Part shown: one piece after another, positions 16,159 through 24,742 of the stretch
How positions within the stretch are numbered: position 1 is the stretch's first letter
How the letters are laid out: every line of letters starts with the position of its first letter
NCBI RefSeq assembly: GCF_964259225.1
Contig: NZ_CAXVKN010000004.1
Strand: one strand, 5' to 3'
Length of the DNA stretch: 57,806 nucleotides
Origin: Catenibacterium mitsuoka_A
GTDB lineage: Bacteria; Bacillota_I; Bacilli_A; Erysipelotrichales; Coprobacillaceae
Translations under genes and position numbers: made by a program
Notes under the pieces: generated by a model
The model's database searches: none
Told to the model about the DNA's origin: nothing
The model's input: the letters and a program-made list of their open reading frames with translations, nothing else

Positions 16159-16703
16159 TAGTCATCCCTCTTACTATATTCTTCACCATATTTCACAAGA
16201 CGATCAAACTTCTTCTGGTTCTCTTCATTTTCAAAAGTAATCTTCTTTATAGCGTTCAACTTATAAATAGCTTCAGTACTTTCTTCGAATACTTCATCCT
16301 CATACTCGTGTTGCCATTTAGCATTATCCTTATCGATAAGATAAGCCATCTGTTTACCTTCAACTAAGGCTTCTACATAATCTTCAGCTGCTTCACCAAT
16401 TTCATGATTATTAAATGAATCTTCTTTACGTTCATACTTGCTTAGATATTTAAGTTCAGTATCTACATAACGAGTATAGATTTCTGTAGTGAGTTCTGCA
16501 TCATTTTCTTCTATTTTCCATCTTTCTTCTAATGCTGTTTTAAAATCCTTATAGAATGCTTCATCAATTGATTGTTCTGTTTGTGTTGGTGTATCAGTTT
16601 GTTTAGTAGGATTACTCTGTCCTGTATCCTTATTATTGTTGGTACATGCACTTAAACCAAACACTACCATACACGATAATAATAATGTAAATAGTTTCTT
16701 CAT
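16158..16703 (-). CDS. Lipoprotein of unknown function
   Basis: 181 residues from the ATG at 16703, chosen because AAAGGAGG lies eight bases upstream; an ATG six codons earlier is inside that ribosome site. MKKLFTLLLSCMVVFGLSAC is a lipoprotein signal, followed by a Thr/Gln-rich linker (NNKDTGQSNPTKQTDTPTQ). The rest is an acidic, helical domain of ~140 residues. The shape resembles small Firmicute lipoproteins with a DUF6287/DUF5105-like helical domain, but no family is certain. Confidence 0.65.
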   Translation of the reverse strand: MKKLFTLLLSCMVVFGLSACTNNNKDTGQSNPTKQTDTPTQTEQSIDEAFYKDFKTALEERWKIEENDAELTTEIYTRYVDTELKYLSKYERKEDSFNNHEIGEAAEDYVEALVEGKQMAYLIDKDNAKWQHEYEDEVFEESTEAIYKLNAIKKITFENEENQKKFDRLVKYGEEYSKRDD

Positions 16704-16807
16704 AGTGAAACCTCCTTTCATATTAATTATATAGGAAAATAATTTCTAATTGTGAAATAATGCATCATAAAAAATAAATAAGTATAGTATTCTAGTAGGA
16801 AAAGTAT

Positions 16808-16838
16808 TGACCTTAAAGCGTGCTTTAAAGATAGAATA
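16808..16838 (+). promoter_or_regulatory. MerR-style promoter of the MATE gene
   Basis: TTGACC (16808-16813) and TAGAAT (16833-16838) are 19 bases apart, and the spacer holds the dyad TTAAAGC-GT-GCTTTAA (16814-16829). A spacer of 19-20 bases with a dyad inside it is the mark of MerR-family activated promoters, common ahead of drug exporters. No MerR gene is in the window. Confidence 0.55.
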
Positions 16839-16856
16839 GGCAAGAAGGGGGAAATT

Positions 16857-18197
16857 ATGGCTAAAAGAATTAATCCATTAGAAGGATCATTATGGGATAA
16901 GATCCTTGCATTCGCATTACCTTTGGCAGCTACAAGTATTATTCAGCAGTTATTTAACTCCTGTGATGTAGCGACTGTAGGACAGTTTTCAGGAAGTCAT
17001 TCACTAGCGGCAGTAGGGAGTACTGCCCCAATCACTAATCTATTTATCACAATCTTTGTAGGTTTCTCAGTAGGAGCTAATGTGATTATTTCACGTTTTT
17101 TAGGAGCACAAAGAGAAGATAGAGCTAATCAGGCCATACATACAGCACTTGTATTATCTATTATCACTGGTTTTATTGTTTCTATTATTGGAGAAATCAT
17201 TGCCCGTCCACTACTAGAACTTATGTCCACACCAACAGAAGTACTACCTCTTGCAGTACTCTACTTAAGAGTATGTTTCATAGGGATGTTCTTTTTAACT
17301 ATCTATAACTTTGAATCTGCCATACTAAGAGCAGGTGGAGATACCAAAAGACCACTCTACTGTTTAATTATTTCAGGTACTATTAATGTTGTATTGAACT
17401 TAGTATTTGTTATTGTGTTTAAGTTAGATGTCGCTGGTGTAGCCTTAGCTACTACGATTGCTGATGCAACTAGTTCTTTATTACTCTTTAGAATTCTGTA
17501 TAAAGAAGAAGGCGCTTTGCAGGTTAGATTAGACAATATGAAGATGGAATGGGTCTATACAAAGGAAATACTTATTATAGGTATTCCTGCTGCAATACAA
17601 GGAATGTTGTTCAATATTTCTAATATCATCATTCAATCAGCTATTAATAGCTTAGGTGCTGATATTGTTGCAGCATCTACTGTTGCCTTGAACTTTGAAA
17701 TGTATTCTTATTTCTTAGTTACAGGATTTGCTCAGGCAGCTATTACCTTTACATCACAAAACTATGGCGCAAAGAACTATAAAAGATGTATCCAGTCTAT
17801 TAGATGGTGTATGTTACTTGGTGCTCTTTTTACAGGTGCTGTCAGTGCACTCTTCGTATCATTCTCACCAGTCCTAGCAGGAATCTTTACATCAGATCCT
17901 GCCATTGTGAAAATAGCCTGTATTCGTATTTCTATTGTAGTCACATTTGAAGTACTCAATATGACTATAGAAATCATGTCAGGTGCACTCAGAGGACTAG
18001 GAAATCCAATGATCTCTACAGTACTCTGTATCATCTTCACATGTGCATTAAGACTTGCCTGGATCTTTATTGCCTTCGCAAGAATCCATACATTCCAGTC
18101 AGTGTTAGTTGTCTACCCAATCAGCTGGGCAGTGACTTCTGCATCCATTGTGATTGCCTATTTAGTTGTAAAAAAGAAAAAACTCACGAATGTCTAA
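16857..18197 (+). CDS. MATE-family multidrug/cation exporter
   Basis: 446 residues with about 12 membrane helices in two MatE halves. The start MAKRINPLEGSLWDKILAFALPLAATSIIQQLFNSCDVATVG is family-typical (quoted in parts: LWDKILAFALPL, IIQQLFNSCDVATVGQF). The second half begins near IIGIPAAIQGMLFNISN. MATE proteins export cationic compounds against Na+ or H+. The ribosome site is AAGGGGG. Expression is probably induced through the 19-base-spacer promoter. Confidence 0.88.
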   Translation: MAKRINPLEGSLWDKILAFALPLAATSIIQQLFNSCDVATVGQFSGSHSLAAVGSTAPITNLFITIFVGFSVGANVIISRFLGAQREDRANQAIHTALVLSIITGFIVSIIGEIIARPLLELMSTPTEVLPLAVLYLRVCFIGMFFLTIYNFESAILRAGGDTKRPLYCLIISGTINVVLNLVFVIVFKLDVAGVALATTIADATSSLLLFRILYKEEGALQVRLDNMKMEWVYTKEILIIGIPAAIQGMLFNISNIIIQSAINSLGADIVAASTVALNFEMYSYFLVTGFAQAAITFTSQNYGAKNYKRCIQSIRWCMLLGALFTGAVSALFVSFSPVLAGIFTSDPAIVKIACIRISIVVTFEVLNMTIEIMSGALRGLGNPMISTVLCIIFTCALRLAWIFIAFARIHTFQSVLVVYPISWAVTSASIVIAYLVVKKKKLTNV

Positions 18198-18220
18198 GCC
18201 AGTTCTCTGGCTTTTCTTTT
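18196..18220 (+). terminator. Terminator of the MATE gene
   Basis: AAGCCAG/CTGGCTT stem with a four-base loop and TTTCTTTT, overlapping the stop codon. Confidence 0.8.
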
Positions 18221-18360
18221 GGGCTTCTTTTTCACTTGTATTTACAATATAATTAATATCAGGAGGGAAAAGTGTGAAACAAAAATCAATCAAAACGTAA
18301 AAAAAAAGACAAACTTAAAAACAAGTTTGAATAATTTAGAAAAAATAGAATAATTGAATA

Positions 18361-19611
18361 TTATGGTTTAGTTAATTTAGAAACGTCAAAACCTGATTTC
18401 TTAAGAAACTCAATTGCTGATTCTTCTGTTAAAGCTTGTTGCTTTATAGGTGGATTAGGATTTCTAAATGATTCATAATCTGAAGGATTAAATGTCTCTC
18501 CAGTAAGAATCATATGGTATATACTGACAAGCATCATTCTTGCAATTGCGATAATGGCTTTCTTGTGACCTCGTCTCTTTTTGATACGAGAATACTTAAT
18601 TCCAAAATAGCCCTCCTTATCTTTGATTGCTCCAAGAGCACACTGAACTAATAAAGGTTTTAAATATTGACCTGCTTTAGAAATACGAACTGATTTTTTC
18701 TTATTAGCACTTTCGTTGTTTGCAGGTGCTAATCCAGCCCAACAGGTTAGTTGTTTATCTGATTCGAATTGTTTCATATCTACTCCGATTTCTGAAATAA
18801 TAAGAATTGCAGATAAAGTGCTGATACCTGGTAGTTGGGTGATGTGCATGAATTGATCGAACATTGGTGCTGCGCGTTTCATCATTTCGATTTCACAGTT
18901 ATTAATATGGACTTTTAATTCTTCCATATGAGTCATTGATTCATTCATTTTAAACCTTTGATCAGTTTCGATATTGCAGTGTTTAATGGAATCCAGAATC
19001 TTATCTTTATTTTTACACGATCTATGGATACATTTCAAAATTTTCTCATCTTCAATGATATCTGACTCAAGTACTTCTTTCATGATTGCTTGTGCAGACT
19101 TTCCAAATGGATCTGAAAATACAGAACCAATACCGATATTGGAAACTGTCATACAGTTCTGATATCGATTACGTTCAGAGGAACGCATCCCAACCAATTT
19201 ATAGCGATAGCGAGATATTTCTCGTAAAGCTCTTATTTCTTTGGGCGGTATGAAAGAAAATTTGATTAGATCATGTTTAAATAAATCACAGATCCATTTT
19301 GAATCTTTCTTGTCTGTCTTCTTCCCTTTAATTGCTTTGACATATTTTGGATGAGTTAAGTAAATATTGATTTCATCTTCTAAGATGTTGAAAATTGGAA
19401 TCCAATATTTACCAGTAGATTCCATGCATGCATCAAAGCATTTGTGATTAATGAGCCACTGTTTAAGATTCAGTAAATCAGTGTTTAAAGTTGAAAACGT
19501 TTCTTGGATGTATTCGGTAATACGAGTTTTCTTATTAGTAATACCGATTGTAGCCACAATGATATTCTTGTGAACATCCATGCCACAGCAGATGGGTCTA
19601 ACAATCTTCAT
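18361..19611 (-). CDS. IS110-family DEDD recombinase
   Basis: 416 residues from the ATG at 19611, with AAAGGAGAG upstream. N-terminal RuvC-like domain with the catalytic set D12 (CGMDVHKN), E64 (CMESTGKYW), D100 and D103 (KKTDKKDSKW). The C-terminal Tnp20 domain begins ITQLPGISTLSAILI and holds the candidate catalytic serine in LAPANNESANKK. Members use a bridge RNA to pair donor and target DNA. No frameshift is seen, so the enzyme may be active. Confidence 0.88.
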   Translation of the reverse strand: MKIVRPICCGMDVHKNIIVATIGITNKKTRITEYIQETFSTLNTDLLNLKQWLINHKCFDACMESTGKYWIPIFNILEDEINIYLTHPKYVKAIKGKKTDKKDSKWICDLFKHDLIKFSFIPPKEIRALREISRYRYKLVGMRSSERNRYQNCMTVSNIGIGSVFSDPFGKSAQAIMKEVLESDIIEDEKILKCIHRSCKNKDKILDSIKHCNIETDQRFKMNESMTHMEELKVHINNCEIEMMKRAAPMFDQFMHITQLPGISTLSAILIISEIGVDMKQFESDKQLTCWAGLAPANNESANKKKSVRISKAGQYLKPLLVQCALGAIKDKEGYFGIKYSRIKKRRGHKKAIIAIARMMLVSIYHMILTGETFNPSDYESFRNPNPPIKQQALTEESAIEFLKKSGFDVSKLTKP

Positions 19612-19870
19612 AGAAAAATCTCTCCTTTCAATGAAAGAAGAGAAGTGGCATTGACTGCTATCTAAGCTAATCACTCAGTTGATTGTACAATCATAAGTGT
19701 CCTGGCTCTAAGTCCAACTTATTTGTGCTTGAAAAGATAGCCGCAACTTATAATTATTCAGGATATTCTATTTGAGTAGAACTGCCTACTCACCTTCACG
19801 TGCTCTGTAGTATACCACCTCTCTTTGATTATACTATTATATCGAGAGGCACACTAGAGTTTTGGTGGAT
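19612..19870 (-). ncRNA. Candidate bridge-RNA region of the IS110 element
   Basis: About 260 bases with no gene upstream of the recombinase, where IS110-group elements encode their bridge RNA. It holds several short dyads, for example CTCTCGATATAATAGTATAATCAAAGAGAG-like pairing near the far end (arms CTCTCGA/CAAAGAGAG) and TTGTACAA. TATAAT on the minus strand could be a promoter. The RNA itself is inferred; target- and donor-binding loops were not resolved by eye. Confidence 0.4.
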
Positions 19871-19894
19871 TTGAGTTTGGTTATATATTTGTGT

Positions 19895-19913
19895 CCGCGC
19901 AACGAAGGCGCGG
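19895..19913. repeat. GC-rich hairpin beside the IS110 element
   Basis: CCGCGC-aacgaag-GCGCGG, striking in DNA this AT-rich. It has no T-run, and lies 17 bases ahead of the next start codon. It may be a REP-like target of the IS110 element or a structure in the leader of the next gene. Confidence 0.4.
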
Positions 19914-19929
19914 GGAAATGGAGGAAATT

Positions 19930-20916
19930 ATGAAACAACATAATACATTTACACTTAAAGATTTCATTATTAGGGCAGTCATTGCATATTGTGTTACTCT
20001 CATTATATTCTGTTTATTTATCTTTAAAGTAATTCCAGGCTGTTCATTGCTACAATCTAAGCTTGTATTATTCTTGCTCACAGTACTTAGCTTTGGACTT
20101 ATCTACTTTGAAAAGGATGAAAGAAGAAACTACTTAAGCATTGCGACAAACGTATTCATACCTTTTGGTATCTATACAACTCTTGCCTATATGTTACTTC
20201 TTCCTATACCCCTAGGAATAGTATGGGTATTACTTATTGGTCTTGATCTAGTTTATGTAGGATTTTACTTCTATAAAGTAAAAAGAAGAAATTATAACTC
20301 ATTATTAGAAAAATCACAGCTTGTGATTGGTTTAGCTTCTCTCTTATCTCTTGTTATTGTATTAAGCTTTACTTTATTTGGTTCTTCTATCATTCAATCA
20401 TCTACAAAGATTACAAATAATACAGATGTCTATATGAGAAAATATGATGAAAAATCACTTAAAAATTTACATAACTGGTCTAAACTTAAACGTAATGAGA
20501 AGCTCAACACATTACAAACTATATGTAATAACGAAAGAGATTATCTCGGTATATCTGCAAGAATCAAAGTAGGGGCTGGAAGTAACTTAACACATGTTTA
20601 TTGTCAGTATAATAATAAATCAAAAGAAATTACTTTTGATATCAGTCAATTAGATCATGCATCTTCTACAACTCTACTAGAGGCATTGCTTCATAGTACA
20701 TATCATGCTTATGAATATGCCCTTGTAGAATCTTATGACACAATGAGCAGTGATTATAGTAAGTTGTTTGACTATCGTATCATTGCCACTTATAAGAAAG
20801 AATTCTCTACAAAGGTCACAAATAAGGCAAAATACTACAATCAGATCAATGAATCTAATGCAAGATCCTATGCTACAGATGCCCTGCAGGACTATCAAAA
20901 TAAGTTAAAAAAATAG
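19930..20916 (+). CDS. Membrane protein with extracytoplasmic domain, unknown
   Basis: 328 residues from the ATG that follows GGAGG by six bases; earlier in-frame codons overlap the GC hairpin. About five hydrophobic helices in the first ~170 residues (VTLIIFCLFIFKVI, FLLTVLSFGLIYF, LPIPLGIVWVLLIGLDLVYV, LASLLSLVIVLSFTLFG). A ~155-residue domain follows, with LLEALLHSTYHAYEYALVE. That motif resembles the H-E-x-x-H...zinc helix of HELYHAYQ-type proteins but has Ser-Thr instead of Glu, so it may be a degenerate metallopeptidase. Family not recognised. Confidence 0.65.
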   Translation: MKQHNTFTLKDFIIRAVIAYCVTLIIFCLFIFKVIPGCSLLQSKLVLFLLTVLSFGLIYFEKDERRNYLSIATNVFIPFGIYTTLAYMLLLPIPLGIVWVLLIGLDLVYVGFYFYKVKRRNYNSLLEKSQLVIGLASLLSLVIVLSFTLFGSSIIQSSTKITNNTDVYMRKYDEKSLKNLHNWSKLKRNEKLNTLQTICNNERDYLGISARIKVGAGSNLTHVYCQYNNKSKEITFDISQLDHASSTTLLEALLHSTYHAYEYALVESYDTMSSDYSKLFDYRIIATYKKEFSTKVTNKAKYYNQINESNARSYATDALQDYQNKLKK

Positions 20917-20929
20917 AAAACACATAAAG

Positions 20930-20961
20930 TGAACAATACAGGATTGTATTGTTCATTTTTT
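20930..20961 (+). terminator. Strong terminator
   Basis: TGAACAATACA/TGTATTGTTCA, perfect 11-bp stem with a four-base loop, then TTTTTTG. Confidence 0.9.
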
Positions 20962-20988
20962 GTATATATGTCCTTTACAATTTAAAAT

Positions 20989-21017
20989 ATTGTACAGAAT
21001 TTGGTACAATCTATTAT
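20989..21017 (+). promoter_or_regulatory. Inverted repeat and possible upstream promoter of oppA
   Basis: ATTGTAC (20989-20995) and GTACAAT (21004-21010) form a perfect dyad with an 8-base spacer. TTGTAC within it and TATTAT (21012-21017) are 16 bases apart, so the dyad could be an operator lying on a promoter. Confidence 0.4.
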
Positions 21018-21127
21018 CAAAGTGATAAAAAGTTACTAAAAAATAGACATACATGTTTAGAATTTAGTAAATACAGTAATAAAAATAAGAATTGTCACTA
21101 AAATACAAAAATTTGTGTGAAATTATG

Positions 21128-21156
21128 TTGACAGTATACAATTTTTAGATTAAACT
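21128..21156 (+). promoter_or_regulatory. Promoter of first oligopeptide-binding gene
   Basis: Consensus -35 TTGACA (21128-21133), 17-base spacer, -10 TAAACT (21151-21156), about 40 bases upstream of the start codon. Confidence 0.6.
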
Positions 21157-21198
21157 AATCATCATAGTAGAAAACAAAATACTACAGGAGGAGAATAT

Positions 21199-22818
21199 AT
21201 GAAAACAGGTAAAACAGTAAAAGTATTGCTTACCGCTGCAACTGCTGCAGGAATGTTAGCTGGCTGTGGTTCTAAGACAGATACTGATACATTCAGATTT
21301 GCAAGTGAATTAGATATCCAGGGTATGGATTCTACAGTAGTTGATGATGGTATGTCATTCAACGCAGTTCACGCTATTACAGATGGTTTAACAGCCGTTA
21401 ACGAAAAAGGTAAGACTGCACCTGCAATTGCTAAGAGCTGGGATGTAAGTGATGATGGTAAGACTTATACATTCCACTTAAGAGATGCAAAGTGGTCAAA
21501 TGGTGATAAGGTTACTGCAAATGACTTCGTTTATTCTTGGCGTAAGATCATCAAAAATGCTGGTAACTATGCTTATATGTTAGGTAACGGAGGTGCTTCA
21601 GTTAAGAATGCAGATGCACTTATGGAATTAGGTGCTAATGCAACTGATGAACAGATGGCTACTCTTGGTGTTACAGCTAAAGATGATAAGACTTTAGTAG
21701 TAGAACTTGAAAACAAAGTTCCATATTTCACAGACTTAATGGCATTCCCATGCTACTTCCCACAGAACGAAAAGTTCGTTGAAAAATGTGGTAAGAACTA
21801 TGGTACTAAACCAGAATACACATTATCTAATGGTGCTTATAAGATGACTAAGTGGGTTAAGGGTAACAAAGCAACATTCACTAAGAACGATAAGTACTAT
21901 GATGCTAAAACAGTAGCAACTAAGAATCTTGAAATGTACTTAGTACAGGATCCTAAGACTGCTGCTCAGAATTTCGATAATGGTAAAGTTGACTATGCAA
22001 CAATCAACTCTACATTAGTAGATAAGTATAAAGGTAAAGATACATTCACTACTTTCAATGAAGGTTACTTATTCTACTTACAGTTAAACTTCAAGAACAA
22101 CACTATTGCTAACAAGAACGTAAGAGAAGCTTTAGCTTATGCAATCAATAGAAAAGATTTATGTGAAAACGTATTAAAAGATGGTTCTATGGCTGCAACT
22201 GGTTTCGTCCCATCTCAGTTATCTAAGAGCCCAGCTGGTAAAGATTTCCGTGATGATGCAGATAAATATGTAAGCTATGATCAGAAGAAAGCTCAGGAAT
22301 ATTTAGATGCAGCTAAAAAAGAATTAGGTACTGATACAATCACTATTGATTTATTATATGGTACTGATGAATCACCAATGGATACTATGGCTGAATACTT
22401 ACAGGGTTCATTCTCTAAGTTAAAAGGCTTAAAGGTAAACATGGTTGCAACTGTTAAGAAAGACAGAATCTACAACAGAGAAGCAAATGGTAACTTCCAG
22501 GTAGTATGTACTCGTTGGGGACCAGACTACGCAGATCCAACAACTTACTTAAACTTAGCTACAACTGATAACTCAAACAACTATGGTAAATATACTAGTG
22601 CTAAGTATGATGCATTAATGGAACAGATCCAAAAAGAATCAGATTTGACTAAGCGTTGGGATTTAATGATCCAGGCTGAAAAAGTCATCATGGAAGATAT
22701 GGCTTATATCCCAGTATTCGAAAAAGGTTCTGCAGCATTAAAGGCTAAGAACGTAAAAGGATTAGTAGTGGTACCAGTAGGAACTCCATATACTTTCAAA
22801 TATGTTAAATTAAAATAA
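21199..22818 (+). CDS. oppA: Oligopeptide ABC transporter substrate-binding lipoprotein (copy 1)
   Basis: 539 residues, the size of OppA-type (SBP family 5) proteins. Signal MKTGKTVKVLLTAATAAGMLAGC with lipobox LAGC (cut after Gly). Family features: TFRFASELDIQGMDSTV, GLTAVNEKGKTAPAIAKSW, YTFHLRDAKWSNGDKVTANDF and the late RWGPDYADPTTYLN. No permease or ATPase gene is adjacent, so it must share a translocator encoded elsewhere. It is followed by a close paralogue with its own terminator and leader. Confidence 0.9.
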   Translation: MKTGKTVKVLLTAATAAGMLAGCGSKTDTDTFRFASELDIQGMDSTVVDDGMSFNAVHAITDGLTAVNEKGKTAPAIAKSWDVSDDGKTYTFHLRDAKWSNGDKVTANDFVYSWRKIIKNAGNYAYMLGNGGASVKNADALMELGANATDEQMATLGVTAKDDKTLVVELENKVPYFTDLMAFPCYFPQNEKFVEKCGKNYGTKPEYTLSNGAYKMTKWVKGNKATFTKNDKYYDAKTVATKNLEMYLVQDPKTAAQNFDNGKVDYATINSTLVDKYKGKDTFTTFNEGYLFYLQLNFKNNTIANKNVREALAYAINRKDLCENVLKDGSMAATGFVPSQLSKSPAGKDFRDDADKYVSYDQKKAQEYLDAAKKELGTDTITIDLLYGTDESPMDTMAEYLQGSFSKLKGLKVNMVATVKKDRIYNREANGNFQVVCTRWGPDYADPTTYLNLATTDNSNNYGKYTSAKYDALMEQIQKESDLTKRWDLMIQAEKVIMEDMAYIPVFEKGSAALKAKNVKGLVVVPVGTPYTFKYVKLK

Positions 22819-22849
22819 CCTCTGCTTTGTGTCAAAACAGAGTGGCCTA

Positions 22850-22880
22850 GGAGATAACAGAAATGCTGTCTCCTTTTTTG
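22850..22880 (+). terminator. Terminator after oppA copy 1
   Basis: GGAGA..CAG/CTGTCTCC stem with a small bulge, then TTTTTTG. Confidence 0.75.
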
Positions 22881-23039
22881 TGTTTTGATTAAACATTTAC
22901 AATATTTCCGATATCACTAAAATGTAATGAAATTTTAATATATTTACAAAGAAAAAGTATAAAATGATTGACTACATCTGATGTAAAGCGTAAACTACAC
23001 AACTGTTAACATTAATAATAAATTTTGGAGGGAAAATTA

Positions 23040-24659
23040 ATGAAAACAGGTAAAACAGTAAAGGTATTGCTTGCATTAACTACTGCTGCAGGTATGCTTG
23101 CTGGCTGTGGTTCTAAGACAGATACTGATACATTCAGATTTGCGAATGATACAGATATCGTTGGTATGGACAGCACAGTCGTTGATGATGCAATGTCTTT
23201 CAATGCAATCACTGCCATCACAGACGGTTTAACAACTGTTGATGTGAAGGGCAACACAATCCCTGGTATCGCTAAGAGCTGGGATGTAAGCAACAATGGA
23301 TTAACTTATACTTTCCATTTAAGAGATGCTAAATGGGCTAATGGGGATGATGTCACTGCACAGGACTTCGTTTACTCTTGGCACAGAATCATCAAGAATG
23401 CAGGTAACTACGCTTATATGTTAGGTAGCGAAGGTGCTTCAATTAAGAATGCTGATTCTTTAATTGATTTAGGTACTACTGCAACTGATGAACAGTTAAA
23501 CACACTTGGTATTAAAGCAACTGATGACAAGACTGTTGTCGTTGATCTTGAAAAGAATGTTCCATATTTTGTAGGTTTAATGTCATTCCCATGTTATTTC
23601 CCACAGAACCAGAAGTTCGTTGAAAAATGTGGTAAGAACTATGCAACTAAGCCTGAATATATTTTAGGTAATGGTGCTTATAAGATGACTAAGTGGATCA
23701 AGGGTAACAAGGCTACATTCACTAAGAATGATAAGTACTATGATGCAAAGTCTGTTAAGACTAAGAACTTAGAAATGTACTTAGTACAGGATCCTAAGAC
23801 TGCTGCTCAGAACTTCGATAATGGTAAAGTTGATTATGCTACAATCAATTCTACATTAGTAGATAAGTATAAAGGTAAAGATACTTTCAAGGCTATCAGA
23901 GAAGGATATCTTGCTTACTTAATCTGTAACTTCAAGGCAGATACTACTGCAAACAAAAACTTAAGACATGCATTATCTTATGCAATCAATAGAAAAGATT
24001 TATGTGATAACATCTTAAAAGATGGTTCACAGCCAGCTACTGGTTTTGTACCAGCTCAGTTATGTAAGAGTCCTTCAGGTAAGGATTTCCGTGAAGAATC
24101 TGGTAAATATGTAGACTATGATGTAAAGAAAGCACAGGAATACTTAGATGCTGCTAAGAAAGAATTAGGTACTGATACAATCACAGTTGATTTATTATAT
24201 GGTACTGATGAATCTCCAATGGATACTTTCGCAGAATACTTACAGGGTTCATTTACTAAGTTAAAGGGCTTAAAAGTTAACATGGTAGCTACTGTTAAGA
24301 AAGATAGAATCTATAACAGAGAAGCAAGTGGTAACTTCCAGATTGCCTGCACTCGTTGGGCTCCAGACTATGCTGATCCAACTACTTTCTTAAACGTATT
24401 AACTAGCACAAACTCAAACAACTATGGTAAATGGGAAAATGCGCAGTACAACTCATTATTAAAACAGGCTCAGAATGAAACTGACGTAAATAAACGTTGG
24501 AATGAATTGCTTGAAGCTGAAAAAGTAATGATGGACGATATGCCAAATATACCAGTTGTTCAAACTGGTACAGCTGCATTACAGGCTAAGAACGTTAAGG
24601 GATTAGTTCATAATACAGTAAGTACTCCATACGTATTTAAATATGTAACACTTAAATAA
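23040..24659 (+). CDS. oppA: Oligopeptide ABC transporter substrate-binding lipoprotein (copy 2)
   Basis: 539 residues, same length as copy 1 and by eye about 75-80% identical. The start is the ATG with GGAGGG six bases upstream; a TTG five codons earlier overlaps that site. Same lipobox LAGC. The copies differ most in residues ~275-300 (FNEGYLFYLQLNFKNN versus IREGYLAYLICNFKAD) and near the C-terminus, which may shift peptide preference. Clearly a tandem duplication. A separate leader (22881-23039) suggests independent control. Confidence 0.9.
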   Translation: MKTGKTVKVLLALTTAAGMLAGCGSKTDTDTFRFANDTDIVGMDSTVVDDAMSFNAITAITDGLTTVDVKGNTIPGIAKSWDVSNNGLTYTFHLRDAKWANGDDVTAQDFVYSWHRIIKNAGNYAYMLGSEGASIKNADSLIDLGTTATDEQLNTLGIKATDDKTVVVDLEKNVPYFVGLMSFPCYFPQNQKFVEKCGKNYATKPEYILGNGAYKMTKWIKGNKATFTKNDKYYDAKSVKTKNLEMYLVQDPKTAAQNFDNGKVDYATINSTLVDKYKGKDTFKAIREGYLAYLICNFKADTTANKNLRHALSYAINRKDLCDNILKDGSQPATGFVPAQLCKSPSGKDFREESGKYVDYDVKKAQEYLDAAKKELGTDTITVDLLYGTDESPMDTFAEYLQGSFTKLKGLKVNMVATVKKDRIYNREASGNFQIACTRWAPDYADPTTFLNVLTSTNSNNYGKWENAQYNSLLKQAQNETDVNKRWNELLEAEKVMMDDMPNIPVVQTGTAALQAKNVKGLVHNTVSTPYVFKYVTLK

Positions 24660-24664
24660 CATAC

Positions 24665-24690
24665 AAAGAGGCAGGCAACTGCCTCTTTTA
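24665..24690 (+). terminator. Terminator after oppA copy 2
   Basis: AAAGAGGCAG/CTGCCTCTTT perfect 10-bp stem, four-base loop GCAA, then TTAT. Confidence 0.85.
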
Positions 24691-24742
24691 TATTGATAAT
24701 TCATGCTATACACTTTAGTATTAATAATAAGGAAGTGATAGA

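Larger units (their letters stand above)
18340..19870 (-). mobile_element. IS110-family element
   Basis: A DEDD recombinase gene with a short 3' flank and a ~260-base non-coding stretch upstream, the IS110-subgroup layout (IS1111 has the long non-coding end downstream). Such elements lack terminal inverted repeats, so the limits given are approximate. Confidence 0.65.

Noticed and set aside
18264..18333. Possible small Lys-rich gene (GTG after AGGAGGG, MKQKSIKT...)
   Set aside because: It stops after eight codons; a one-base shift gives KRKKKDKLKNKFE, but this is too short and low in complexity to support.
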